Origin: a virus
Virus record (IMG/VR): IMGVR_UViG_3300045972_000073
Coordinates: 1-34,376 of that record
Direction: 5' to 3' (one strand)
DNA: 34,376 nt
Shown: piece after piece, positions 1 to 6,251 of the stretch
Layout: each line of letters opens with the position of its first letter
Position numbering within the stretch: the first letter of the stretch is position 1
Notes under the pieces: generated by a model
Seen by the model: only the letters and a program-made list of their open reading frames with translations
The model's database searches: none
What the model was told of the DNA's origin: nothing
Program-made: the position numbers and the translations under genes

Positions 1-1
1 G

Positions 2-166
2 GGCCTCCCCTCCGCCGCCGAGGCCGCCGACGCGATCGGCCACACCTACGCCGGGCGCATGAACGCGATCAAGAAGTACGCCCAGGCCCACGCCGCCCCC
101 AAGGCCAAGAAGGCCCCGAAGGCGAAGAAGAAGGCCGCCAAGAAGGCCACCAAGGCGGAGGCGTAG
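2..166 (+). CDS. Partial CDS: C-terminus of a Lys/Ala-rich, histone-H1-like tailed protein
   Basis: The window opens inside this gene, so only the last 54 codons are seen (frame starting at base 2, stop TAG at 164-166). The first part looks like an ordinary small helical segment (…AADAIGHTYAGRMNAIKKYA). The last ~23 residues are almost only Ala, Lys and Pro, with repeated AKKA/KKAAKKA motifs, as in histone H1 tails and bacterial H1-like proteins. Such tails bind nucleic acid non-specifically. The gene ends 6 bases before the next start, so it probably belongs to the same operon. The upstream domain is outside the window, so the function is unknown; a DNA-binding role is an inference from the tail. 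Confidence 0.7.
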   Translation, partial: GLPSAAEAADAIGHTYAGRMNAIKKYAQAHAAPKAKKAPKAKKKAAKKATKAEA

Positions 167-172
167 AGAGTC

Positions 173-568
173 ATGGCGGACAACTTCCCGAAGACGCCGG
201 GTGCATGCGTCGATCTCTTCTACAAGCTGCGGTCGGAGCGCATCGAGTTGGAGAGGTCCGTCAAGGACCTGAAGGAGCAGCAGGATCGCCTGGAGGAGCA
301 CATCTTCAACGTGTTCAAGAAGGGTGATCTGGAGGGCTGCAAGGGTAAGACGGCGGTGGGGTCCATCACCCGCACCGTGGTCCCGGACGTGCAGGACTGG
401 GACTCCTTCTACGCCTACATGATCAAGTCGAAGCAGCTGGACCTGCTGGAGCGCCGCCCCTCCCGTGCGGCGTGCCGTGAGCGGTGGGACAACGACGTGG
501 AGATCCCCGGTGTCGCGCAGTTCGAGAAGATCGGGCTGTCCGTCACCAAGACCGGAGGTAGCAAGTGA
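173..568 (+). CDS. Conserved phage protein with N-terminal coiled coil
   Basis: A 131-residue protein starting at ATG 173. Residues ~15-50 are a charged amphipathic helix (ELERSVKDLKEQQDRLEEHI) that should form a coiled coil. The C-terminal half holds a DWDSFYAYM…LLERRPSRAACRERW segment that I recognise from small hypothetical proteins found beside replication genes in many podoviruses. No catalytic motif is visible. The stop TGA (566-568) overlaps the GTG start of the next gene in a GTGA arrangement, so the two are translationally coupled. Its position just upstream of a possible ssDNA-binding protein and DNA polymerase suggests a role in DNA replication or recombination; that is an inference from context only. 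Confidence 0.8.
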   Translation: MADNFPKTPGACVDLFYKLRSERIELERSVKDLKEQQDRLEEHIFNVFKKGDLEGCKGKTAVGSITRTVVPDVQDWDSFYAYMIKSKQLDLLERRPSRAACRERWDNDVEIPGVAQFEKIGLSVTKTGGSK

Positions 569-1308
569 GCAAGGCGATCGTGAAGAAGGCGGCTCCTGGG
601 AAGCTGGCGTCCTGGCAGCAGGAGGCGGCGCAGGAGGCCAAGGACGTGGCGGCCCGGGAGCAGATCAACGGGCAGCGCATCTCGTTCAAGGGTGGTCAGA
701 TCAGCATCGGCGGTGAGCCGGTGGGTGACAAGCTGCCGGTGATCATCACCGACTTCTGCTGCGGCAAGGCGTTCTACGAGGAGGGGTTCCAGGAGGGTGT
801 CGCCCAGACGCCCGGCTGCTACGCCTTCGGGTACGACGAGAAGACCCTGGCCCCGCACCCGCAGAGCCCCAGCAAGCAGGCGGAGACGTGCGCCGCCTGC
901 CCCCACAACAAGATGGGGAGCGCGGAGCAGGGCAAGGGCAAGCGGTGCAAGGACGAGCGGCGTCTCGCCGTGATCTCCAGCACCGCCGACGACGCGGAGA
1001 AGACGGACGTGTTCACCGCGTCCATCTCGCCCACGTCGATCCGCAACTGGGCGAACTACGTGAAGTACCTGCGGGAGCAGGGCATGGTGCCCTGGTCCAC
1101 GTTCACGGAGATCTCCCTCCACGCCATCAAGGGCAAGGCGTACAAGGAGATCAGGTTCACGAACCTCGACGGCATGACCGAGGAGATGTACCGGGCGATC
1201 AAGGTGCGGCAGGAGGGCGGGTCCATCAAGGAGCAGCTGATGGCCCCGTACCCGAACATCGAGGTGGTCGAGCCCAAGCCGCGCAAGGGCCGCGACAAGA
1301 CGAAGTAA
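565..1308 (+). CDS. Conserved phage protein, possible ssDNA-binding protein, with Cys cluster
   Basis: A 247-residue protein. The start is GTG 565, preceded by GGAGG about 8 bases upstream and overlapping the stop of the previous gene. The N-terminal third has a beta-rich 'RISFKGGQISIGG' stretch. The centre carries a Cys cluster, CAACPHNKMGSAEQGKGKRC, which is a likely metal site (C-x2-C plus a later Cys), with further Cys upstream (CCGKA, GCYAFGY). This layout matches a phage family that sits next to DNA polymerase or recombination genes and is sometimes annotated as ssDNA-binding; I recall this by pattern and have not checked it. The tail is basic (KPRKGRDKTK). A hairpin terminator lies directly downstream, so transcripts may stop or be attenuated before the polymerase gene. 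Confidence 0.75.
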   Translation: MSKAIVKKAAPGKLASWQQEAAQEAKDVAAREQINGQRISFKGGQISIGGEPVGDKLPVIITDFCCGKAFYEEGFQEGVAQTPGCYAFGYDEKTLAPHPQSPSKQAETCAACPHNKMGSAEQGKGKRCKDERRLAVISSTADDAEKTDVFTASISPTSIRNWANYVKYLREQGMVPWSTFTEISLHAIKGKAYKEIRFTNLDGMTEEMYRAIKVRQEGGSIKEQLMAPYPNIEVVEPKPRKGRDKTK

Positions 1309-1335
1309 GCGCGGCTGGTGGAGCGTAGGGAGCCC

Positions 1336-1380
1336 GGGGAGCCTCACCAGCCGTAGCGGTGGGGCTCCCCTTTTCTTTCT
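1336..1380 (+). terminator. Intrinsic terminator between the Cys-rich protein and DNA polymerase genes
   Basis: A 13-bp stem pairs 1336-1348 (GGGGAGCCTCACC) with 1358-1370 (GGTGGGGCTCCCC), with a single G-T wobble and a 9-base loop. It is followed by TTTTCTTTCT at 1371-1380. This is a textbook rho-independent terminator for the plus strand. It sits 27 bases after the upstream stop and just before the polymerase ribosome-binding site at 1381, so it may act as a partial terminator that sets polymerase expression. Confidence 0.85.
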
Positions 1381-1391
1381 GGAGGTCACAA

Positions 1392-3227
1392 GTGCAGACC
1401 CCGATCACCATCGACTTCGAGACGGAGTCGATCGAAGAGAGACCGAAGTATCCGCCGAAGCCCGTGGGGCTGGCGATCAAGTACCCGGGCAAGAAGGGCA
1501 AGTACCTCGCCTGGGGCCACCCCGACAAGAACAACACCACCCGGGCCAAGGCCCAGGAGGAGTTGAAGGACATCTACAAGAGCGGCGCGCCGATCCTCAC
1601 CCACAACGGCAAGTTCGACCTCGACGTGGCGCACAACCACTTCGGGCTGGCGCTCCCGACCTGGGACCGGCTGCACGACACCCTCTTCACCCTCTTCCTC
1701 ACCAACCCCCACGCCGCCAGCCTGAGCCTCAAGCCTGCGGCGGAGCACTACCTGGGCCTTCCCCCGGAGGAGCAGGACGCCGTCAAGGACTGGCTGGTGC
1801 AGCACAAGGTGATCGCCGCAAACCAACGGCACGGCGCGTTCATCTCCAAGGCCCCCGGGGACGTGGTGGGCAGGTACGCGATCGGTGACGTGGAGCGCAC
1901 CCTGGCGCTGCACAAGCTGCTCCACCCCAAGCTGGACCCCAAGGAGTTGAAGGCGTACGACCGGGAGCGGAGGCTGCTGCCGATCCTGCTGGCGAACGAA
2001 GGTCTCGGGATCCGGGTGGACGTGGAGAAGCTGGGCTACGACGTGGAGATCTACAAGGCGGCACTGGACAAGGCTGACAAGTGGCTCCGCAAGCGGCTGG
2101 GCGACATCAACCTCGACGCTGATCGAGAGGTGGCCCACGCCCTGAAGGCCAAGGGGATCGTCACCGACTTCGTCAAGACGCCCACCGGGCAGGACAGCGT
2201 GAGCAAGAAGAACCTCACGATCGACCTGTTCTCGGACAAGCGGGTGGCCCTGGCGCTGGGGTATCGGAACCGGCTCGTCACCGTCCTCTCCATGTCCATG
2301 CTCCCCTGGCTGGCGCAGGCCCAGGAGAACAACGGCCACATCTTCACGGAGTGGAATCAGGTGCGCCAGTCCCACGGGAACGACGGCAGCAAGGGCACCC
2401 GCTCTGGCCGCCTCTCGTGCTCCCGCCTGATGAACATCACCAAGGACTTCACGGACAAGGGCGATGGGTACACGCACCCCGCCTTCCTCAAGCTGCCCGA
2501 GTTGCCCCTGGTGCGCCGCTACCTCGTGCCGGATGGCAAGAGCGATCTCTTCCTGCACCGAGACTACAACCAGCAGGAGTTCCGGATCCTCGCCCATTTC
2601 GAGGACGCGGAGTTGATGAAGTCCTACAACGACAACCCCAAGATCGACTACCACACTGCGATGCAGGCCAGGATCAAGGAGATGGTGGGGCTGGAACTCC
2701 CCCGCCGCGCCGTCAAGATCCTCAACTTCGGCATCCTCTACGGCATGGGGGCCAGGAAGCTGGCGGAGGGGCTGGGTGTCACAGTGGACGAGGCCCGCCG
2801 CCTCCGCAACGCGCAGAAGAAGGCGGCCCCCGGGGTGGCCCTGCTCGACCGGGACCTCAAGACCAAGGGCCGGGAGGGGGACGCCATCCGCACCTGGGGT
2901 GGTCGGAGGTATTTCTGCGAGGCACCCAGGGTGATCAATGGCATCGAGCGCACGTTCGAGTACAAGCTGCTGAACTACCTGATCCAGGGCTCCGCCGCCG
3001 ACTGCACCAAGGAGGCTCTGACCAGGCTGCACGACGAGAAGTGGGAGGGGAGGTTCCTCGTCACGGTCCATGACGAGATCAACCTGTCCACCCCCAAGGC
3101 CGCTGTCAAGAAGTCCAACGAGACGCTGCGGAAGGTCATGGAGTCGATCGAGTTCGACGTGCCCATGCTGTCCGACGCCAAGGTCGGCCCCTCCTGGGGC
3201 GACCTCAAGAAGATCGAGGAGAAGTGA
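1392..3227 (+). CDS. DNA polymerase I (family A) with 3'-5' proofreading exonuclease
   Basis: The replicative polymerase of the phage, 611 residues. The start is GTG 1392, six bases after GGAGGT (1381-1386); an in-frame ATG at 1359 lies inside a terminator stem and is rejected. N-terminal DEDDy exonuclease motifs: D8 and E10 in DFETE, NGKFDLD (~residue 75), and YAIGD with Y162 and D166. Polymerase motif A is DYNQQEFR (D391), motif B is RRAVKILNFGILYG (K442, F446, Y450), and motif C is VHDE (D561, E562). All catalytic carboxylates are present. There is no 5'-3' exonuclease domain, as is normal for phage family A enzymes. F446 aligns with E. coli F762, the residue linked to nucleotide discrimination. 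The stop TGA shares its last base with the ATG of the nuclease gene downstream. Confidence 0.97.
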   Translation: MQTPITIDFETESIEERPKYPPKPVGLAIKYPGKKGKYLAWGHPDKNNTTRAKAQEELKDIYKSGAPILTHNGKFDLDVAHNHFGLALPTWDRLHDTLFTLFLTNPHAASLSLKPAAEHYLGLPPEEQDAVKDWLVQHKVIAANQRHGAFISKAPGDVVGRYAIGDVERTLALHKLLHPKLDPKELKAYDRERRLLPILLANEGLGIRVDVEKLGYDVEIYKAALDKADKWLRKRLGDINLDADREVAHALKAKGIVTDFVKTPTGQDSVSKKNLTIDLFSDKRVALALGYRNRLVTVLSMSMLPWLAQAQENNGHIFTEWNQVRQSHGNDGSKGTRSGRLSCSRLMNITKDFTDKGDGYTHPAFLKLPELPLVRRYLVPDGKSDLFLHRDYNQQEFRILAHFEDAELMKSYNDNPKIDYHTAMQARIKEMVGLELPRRAVKILNFGILYGMGARKLAEGLGVTVDEARRLRNAQKKAAPGVALLDRDLKTKGREGDAIRTWGGRRYFCEAPRVINGIERTFEYKLLNYLIQGSAADCTKEALTRLHDEKWEGRFLVTVHDEINLSTPKAAVKKSNETLRKVMESIEFDVPMLSDAKVGPSWGDLKKIEEK

Positions 3228-3985
3228 TGACCACCAAGGTGACCAGCTGGAGCCCGAGCCGCTACGAGAAGTACACCGCCTGCCCCCATCGGTTCAAGCT
3301 GGAGGCCCTGGAGAAGCTGTGCCCCCACTGCTTCCAGGGCCAGCTGACGGGCCCGTGGGGTGAGCCCCAGATCTGCGCCAAGTGCCACGCCGTGGAGGAG
3401 ACCCCGGATCCCATCCTCCGTGGGACGCGACTCCACAAGGAGATCGAGGTCCACATCCTCACCGGCAAGAAGCTGGATCCCGATCTCAAGCACGTCAAGA
3501 AGTTTATCACCGCCCTCAAGAAGAAGACGCCGATCGTGGAGGTCAACTTCGTCTTCACGGCGGGGTGGAAGCCGACCGGCAAGTTCACCAAGGGCGCGTG
3601 GCTCCGAGCCAACGTGGACGCGCTGACGATCGAGGGCGACGGGGCGGAGGTCATCGACTGGAAGTCGGGAGGGATCGACAAGCGCACGCTGGAGGTCCGC
3701 GCCGACGAGAAGTACGACGACCAGCTGGAGGTCTACGGGATCGCAACGCTCTGCGCCCGGCCCCAGGTCAACAGGGTCCAGCCCAAGCTGGTCTTCCTCG
3801 ACGCGCCGAAGGACAACGTGGTGGAGCGAGGGTCGATCTTCCGCAAGGAGTTGCCCGCCCTCAAGGCCAAGTGGGAGAAGAAGCTGAAGCCCCTCTTCGG
3901 GGACACGGTCTTCGCCCCCAAACCCAGCGACAAGTGCCGGTGGTGCCCCTTCAGCAAGACCAAGGGTGGTCCCTGCAAGTTCTAG
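3227..3985 (+). CDS. Cas4/RecB-like PD-(D/E)XK exonuclease with an inserted zinc ribbon
   Basis: A 252-residue nuclease. The start ATG 3227 follows GAGGAG (3216-3221) and overlaps the polymerase stop as TGATG; GTG 3224 is a less likely alternative. Core motifs of the PDDEXK_1 (RecB/AddB/Cas4) family are visible: SPSRYEKYTACPHRF at the N-terminus, GTRLH (H70), D131 in ANVD, D144-W-K146 in VIDWKSG, and Q166…Y170. Four Cys fit an iron-sulfur cluster clasp: C19, then C237, C240 and C250 at the C-terminus. Unusually, a second Cys4 group (C32, C35, C50, C53) is inserted between C19 and H70 and looks like a zinc ribbon. It probably processes DNA ends with the VRR-NUC and helicase products encoded next to it. 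Confidence 0.9.
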   Translation: MTTKVTSWSPSRYEKYTACPHRFKLEALEKLCPHCFQGQLTGPWGEPQICAKCHAVEETPDPILRGTRLHKEIEVHILTGKKLDPDLKHVKKFITALKKKTPIVEVNFVFTAGWKPTGKFTKGAWLRANVDALTIEGDGAEVIDWKSGGIDKRTLEVRADEKYDDQLEVYGIATLCARPQVNRVQPKLVFLDAPKDNVVERGSIFRKELPALKAKWEKKLKPLFGDTVFAPKPSDKCRWCPFSKTKGGPCKF

Positions 3986-3987
3986 CC

Positions 3988-4296
3988 ATGAAAGAAAAGG
4001 CGATCGACACGTCCGTCGAGCGCTGGCGCAAGCAGTACCTCCCCAGGGTGATCAGTATCAAGCTTAGCACCCTGGGGATGTACGGTGCCGCCGGTTGGCC
4101 CGATCGGATGTTTCTGGGGAACGTCGGCGGCAAGCCCTCCACCCTGTTCATCGAGTGGAAGGCTGAAGGTCGCCTCTCCGGGGTGACAGAGATCCAAGAG
4201 GCGAGGCACAGTGCCCTCCGCGCACTGGGCTTCACGGTCAAGGTGTTCGACACCGCGGGCGAGGGGAAGGCATACCTCGCAGGATGGTTCACATGA
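3988..4296 (+). CDS. VRR-NUC domain nuclease
   Basis: A 102-residue stand-alone VRR-NUC protein starting at ATG 3988, two bases after the previous stop. Family motifs are clear: GWPDRMFL (the GxPD motif), LFIEWKAEG (the ExK motif), then a conserved Gln (EIQEARHSAL) and the final LGFTVKVFD strand. VRR-NUC belongs to the PD-(D/E)XK superfamily and includes the FAN1 nuclease and many phage proteins; it cuts branched or flap DNA. No clear Shine-Dalgarno is seen, so translation probably depends on coupling to the upstream gene. The stop overlaps the helicase ATG as ATGA. The pairing of VRR-NUC with a SNF2 helicase is common in phages and suggests joint action on replication or recombination intermediates. 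Confidence 0.93.
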   Translation: MKEKAIDTSVERWRKQYLPRVISIKLSTLGMYGAAGWPDRMFLGNVGGKPSTLFIEWKAEGRLSGVTEIQEARHSALRALGFTVKVFDTAGEGKAYLAGWFT

Positions 4297-5666
4297 GTCA
4301 GCCGTACACGCCGCACCCGTACCAGAAGAAGATGATCAAGTTCGGCGTGTCCCAGGCATGCGCCGGATTCTTCGCTGACCCGGGCCTGGGCAAGACCTCC
4401 ACCATGTATGCGATCTTCAAGACCTTGAAGGACCAGGGGCTGGTGGAGCGCATGCTGGTGGTTGCACCCCTCCGCCCAGCCTACTCGACGTGGCCGGGAG
4501 AGGCGGAGAAGTGGGAGGACTTCGGGGATCTGAAGGTGGTGATCCTCCACGGTCCCGACAAGGCCAAGGCCCTCTGCTCCGACTACGACGTGGCTGTGAT
4601 CAATCCGGAGGGTCTGGAGTGGCTGTGGATGGCGTCGGCCAAGATCGACCTGCCGGAGATGCTGGTGGTGGACGAGAGCACCCGCTTCAAGCACACCAAC
4701 ACCAAGCGGTTCAAGACGCTGAAGAAGATGCTGGGGCGCTTCACGCGGCGGTACATCCTGACCGGGACCCCGGCCCCCAACGGGCTGCTGGACCTCTTCG
4801 GTCAGGTGTACCTGCTGGACCTGGGGCACTCGCTGGGCCAGTACATCACTCACTACCGGATCAACTACTTCGATCAGGTGGGGTTCGGCGGCTATACCTG
4901 GGTGCCCCGCAAGGGGGCGGAGGAGGCGATCTACGACAAGCTGCGCCCACTCGTGATCCGCATGAGCGCCGACGACTACCTCGACCTGCCGGAACTGGTC
5001 TACAACAAGGTCGAGGTCACGCTCCCGCCCCCGGTGATGAAGGTCTACCGGGACATGGAGAACGTGATGATCGCGGAGTTGGAGACCGACACGGTGGTGG
5101 CCGCCAACGCCGCCGCCGCAACGGGGAAGTGCAGGCAGATCGCCAATGGTGGGGCGTACATCGCCAACGGCGACAAGCGGGACACCACCCACATCCACAC
5201 CGAGAAGATCGACGCCGTCGAGGAGATCGTGGAGGAGTTGCAGGGCAAGCCCTGTCTGATCGCGTACGAGTACGACCACGATCGGGTGCGGCTGCAAGAG
5301 CGGTTCGGGGACGTGCCCTACATCGGGGGTGGGGTCAGCCCCGCCCGGTTCGCACAGATCGAGCGGGACTGGAACCTGGGGAAGATCCCCATCCTGCTCG
5401 CCCAGCCTCAGTCCGTGGCCCACGGGCTCAACCTCCAGGGCACGGGAGCCGCCGTCATCTGGCACTCCCTCACCTGGGATCTGGAGAACTACGAGCAGTT
5501 CATCCGGCGGGTCTGGCGGCAGGGCCAGAAGGAGCGGGTGGTGGTCCACCACATCATCGCCAAGAATACGATCGACGAGGTGATTCTCAAGATGCTCAAC
5601 AAGAAGGATCGTACCCAGAGGGCTCTGCTCGCTGCCTTGAAGGAGTACACGGGAGGTCGCAAGTGA
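4293..5666 (+). CDS. SNF2-type DNA helicase/translocase
   Basis: A 457-residue superfamily 2 ATPase. The start is ATG 4293, overlapping the VRR-NUC stop (ATGA); an in-frame ATG at 4284 is possible but sits worse with the AGGA at 4281. Helicase motifs occur in order: motif I DPGLGKT (K34), motif II VVDEST (D127, E128, a DExx box), motif III LTGTPAPN, motif V SVAHGLNLQ, and motif VI QFIRRVWRQGQ. The LTGTPAPN and RRVWRQGQ signatures are typical of SNF2/DEXD proteins in phages. It should use ATP to move along duplex DNA and may remodel substrates for the two adjacent nucleases. The stop overlaps the GTG start of a small zinc-finger ORF. Confidence 0.95.
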   Translation: MSQPYTPHPYQKKMIKFGVSQACAGFFADPGLGKTSTMYAIFKTLKDQGLVERMLVVAPLRPAYSTWPGEAEKWEDFGDLKVVILHGPDKAKALCSDYDVAVINPEGLEWLWMASAKIDLPEMLVVDESTRFKHTNTKRFKTLKKMLGRFTRRYILTGTPAPNGLLDLFGQVYLLDLGHSLGQYITHYRINYFDQVGFGGYTWVPRKGAEEAIYDKLRPLVIRMSADDYLDLPELVYNKVEVTLPPPVMKVYRDMENVMIAELETDTVVAANAAAATGKCRQIANGGAYIANGDKRDTTHIHTEKIDAVEEIVEELQGKPCLIAYEYDHDRVRLQERFGDVPYIGGGVSPARFAQIERDWNLGKIPILLAQPQSVAHGLNLQGTGAAVIWHSLTWDLENYEQFIRRVWRQGQKERVVVHHIIAKNTIDEVILKMLNKKDRTQRALLAALKEYTGGRK

Positions 5667-5752
5667 GCAAGACCTGCACGGCCCCGGGCTGCAAGGCCAG
5701 GGTCCTGAAGCACGATCAGTGTGAGCGGCACCGGGGCCGGGCTCCCCGGTAG
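5663..5752 (+). CDS. 29-residue zinc-finger peptide, probably the 5' half of a broken gene
   Basis: As it stands this ORF runs from GTG 5663 to TAG 5750-5752. GGGAGG lies about 6 bases upstream and the start overlaps the helicase stop (GTGA), so initiation here is well supported. The peptide has a zinc-binding pattern C5-x4-C10-x9-C20-x2-H23 (TCTAPGCKARVLKHDQCERH), the treble-clef style knuckle often found at the start of phage HNH or small DNA-binding proteins. The next frame stays open from 5725 and encodes a second similar knuckle ending at 5859, exactly where the next gene starts. The simplest reading is one ~65-residue double zinc-knuckle protein interrupted by a single-base loss in the G4 or C4 runs near 5732-5748. 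Confidence 0.6.
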   Translation: MSKTCTAPGCKARVLKHDQCERHRGRAPR

Positions 5753-5859
5753 TACATCCCCAGCGGGGTCAAGAAGATCTGGACGGACCCTGCATCTGCT
5801 GTAATCAGGTCGGCCACCACAGCGGGTGGTGCCGCCACTACCGGAGGGTCAGCGCATGA
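5725..5859 (+). pseudogene. Second zinc knuckle in a shifted frame, no start codon of its own
   Basis: Reading frame 1 from 5725 to TGA 5857-5859 encodes …GPCICCNQVGHHSGWCRHYRR…, with C-x2-C-x9-C-x-H resembling the knuckle of the preceding ORF. I find no ATG, GTG or TTG in this frame after the upstream stop at 5722-5724. Its stop overlaps the next ATG (5856) as ATGA, just as at the neighbouring junctions, which argues that the frame is or was translated. It is best seen as the 3' half of the 5663 gene separated by a -1 frame change; a programmed slip is less likely because no canonical slippery heptamer is present. Confidence 0.5.
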
Positions 5860-6107
5860 GCAAGCTACTCAGGGACATCTGCACGTCGGAGCGGTACGGA
5901 GTGCTGGTGGAACTCGCCAGCGACATCGAGCGGGCCGGGGTGCCCGAGGGAAAGATCGTCACCCTCTACACCGGGTTGGGGGAGTGGCAGTACCACACCC
6001 ACCGCCCCAACTCCCTGGTCTTCTGCCAGGAGTGCCAAGTGCCGGTGAAGCAGGGCGAGTACGTCGCCCACCTCCACGATCACGCGGTGCTGAAGGAGAC
6101 CCCATGA
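5856..6107 (+). CDS. Small protein with a CxxC…HxxxH zinc-binding motif
   Basis: An 83-residue protein from ATG 5856, with GGAGGG at 5843-5848 as ribosome-binding site. I do not recognise a named family. The C-terminal half contains FCQECQ followed by HLHDH (C-x2-C-x16-H-x-H-x-H region), a likely zinc-binding fold similar to C2H2-like knuckles. The N-terminal half is a mixed helix/strand segment ending in EWQYHTHRPN. It sits in a chain of overlapping small genes; its stop TGA 6105-6107 overlaps ATG 6104. A regulatory or host-takeover role would fit such early-arm genes but is not shown by the sequence. Confidence 0.7.
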   Translation: MSKLLRDICTSERYGVLVELASDIERAGVPEGKIVTLYTGLGEWQYHTHRPNSLVFCQECQVPVKQGEYVAHLHDHAVLKETP

Positions 6108-6251
6108 CCCGCTCCGAACGAATCGAAGCCGCTGCCAGGGCGCTCGACAAGGCACTCCAGCAGCCGATCTTGGGCAACGACGAGGGCGAGTCCTGGTGCC
6201 AGGAGCGCGCCGCCCTGGCGGCACCGGTCCGCCCCCAAGGAGAGCAAGTGA
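6104..6251 (+). pseudogene. Small N-terminal ORF apparently fused to the next gene by a C-run indel
   Basis: ATG 6104 follows AAGGAGA and overlaps the previous stop (ATGA). It encodes MTRSERIEAAARALDKAL…, a helical peptide of a type common in phage small-gene arrays. In this sequence the frame runs on without a stop into the downstream repeat protein. If one C is removed from the run CCCCC at 6232-6236, the peptide instead ends …VRPKESK at TGA 6249-6251, giving a GTGA overlap with GTG 6248. That ending closely matches those of neighbouring genes (…APKESKP at 7000, …PPKEKTK at 7680). I therefore read it as a separate ~48-residue gene joined to its neighbour by an indel, real or technical. Confidence 0.5.

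Noticed and set aside
1359-1391. Upstream ATG for the DNA polymerase
   Set aside because: It lies inside the 3' arm of an intrinsic terminator stem and lacks a ribosome-binding site, whereas GTG 1392 has GGAGGT at the right distance.
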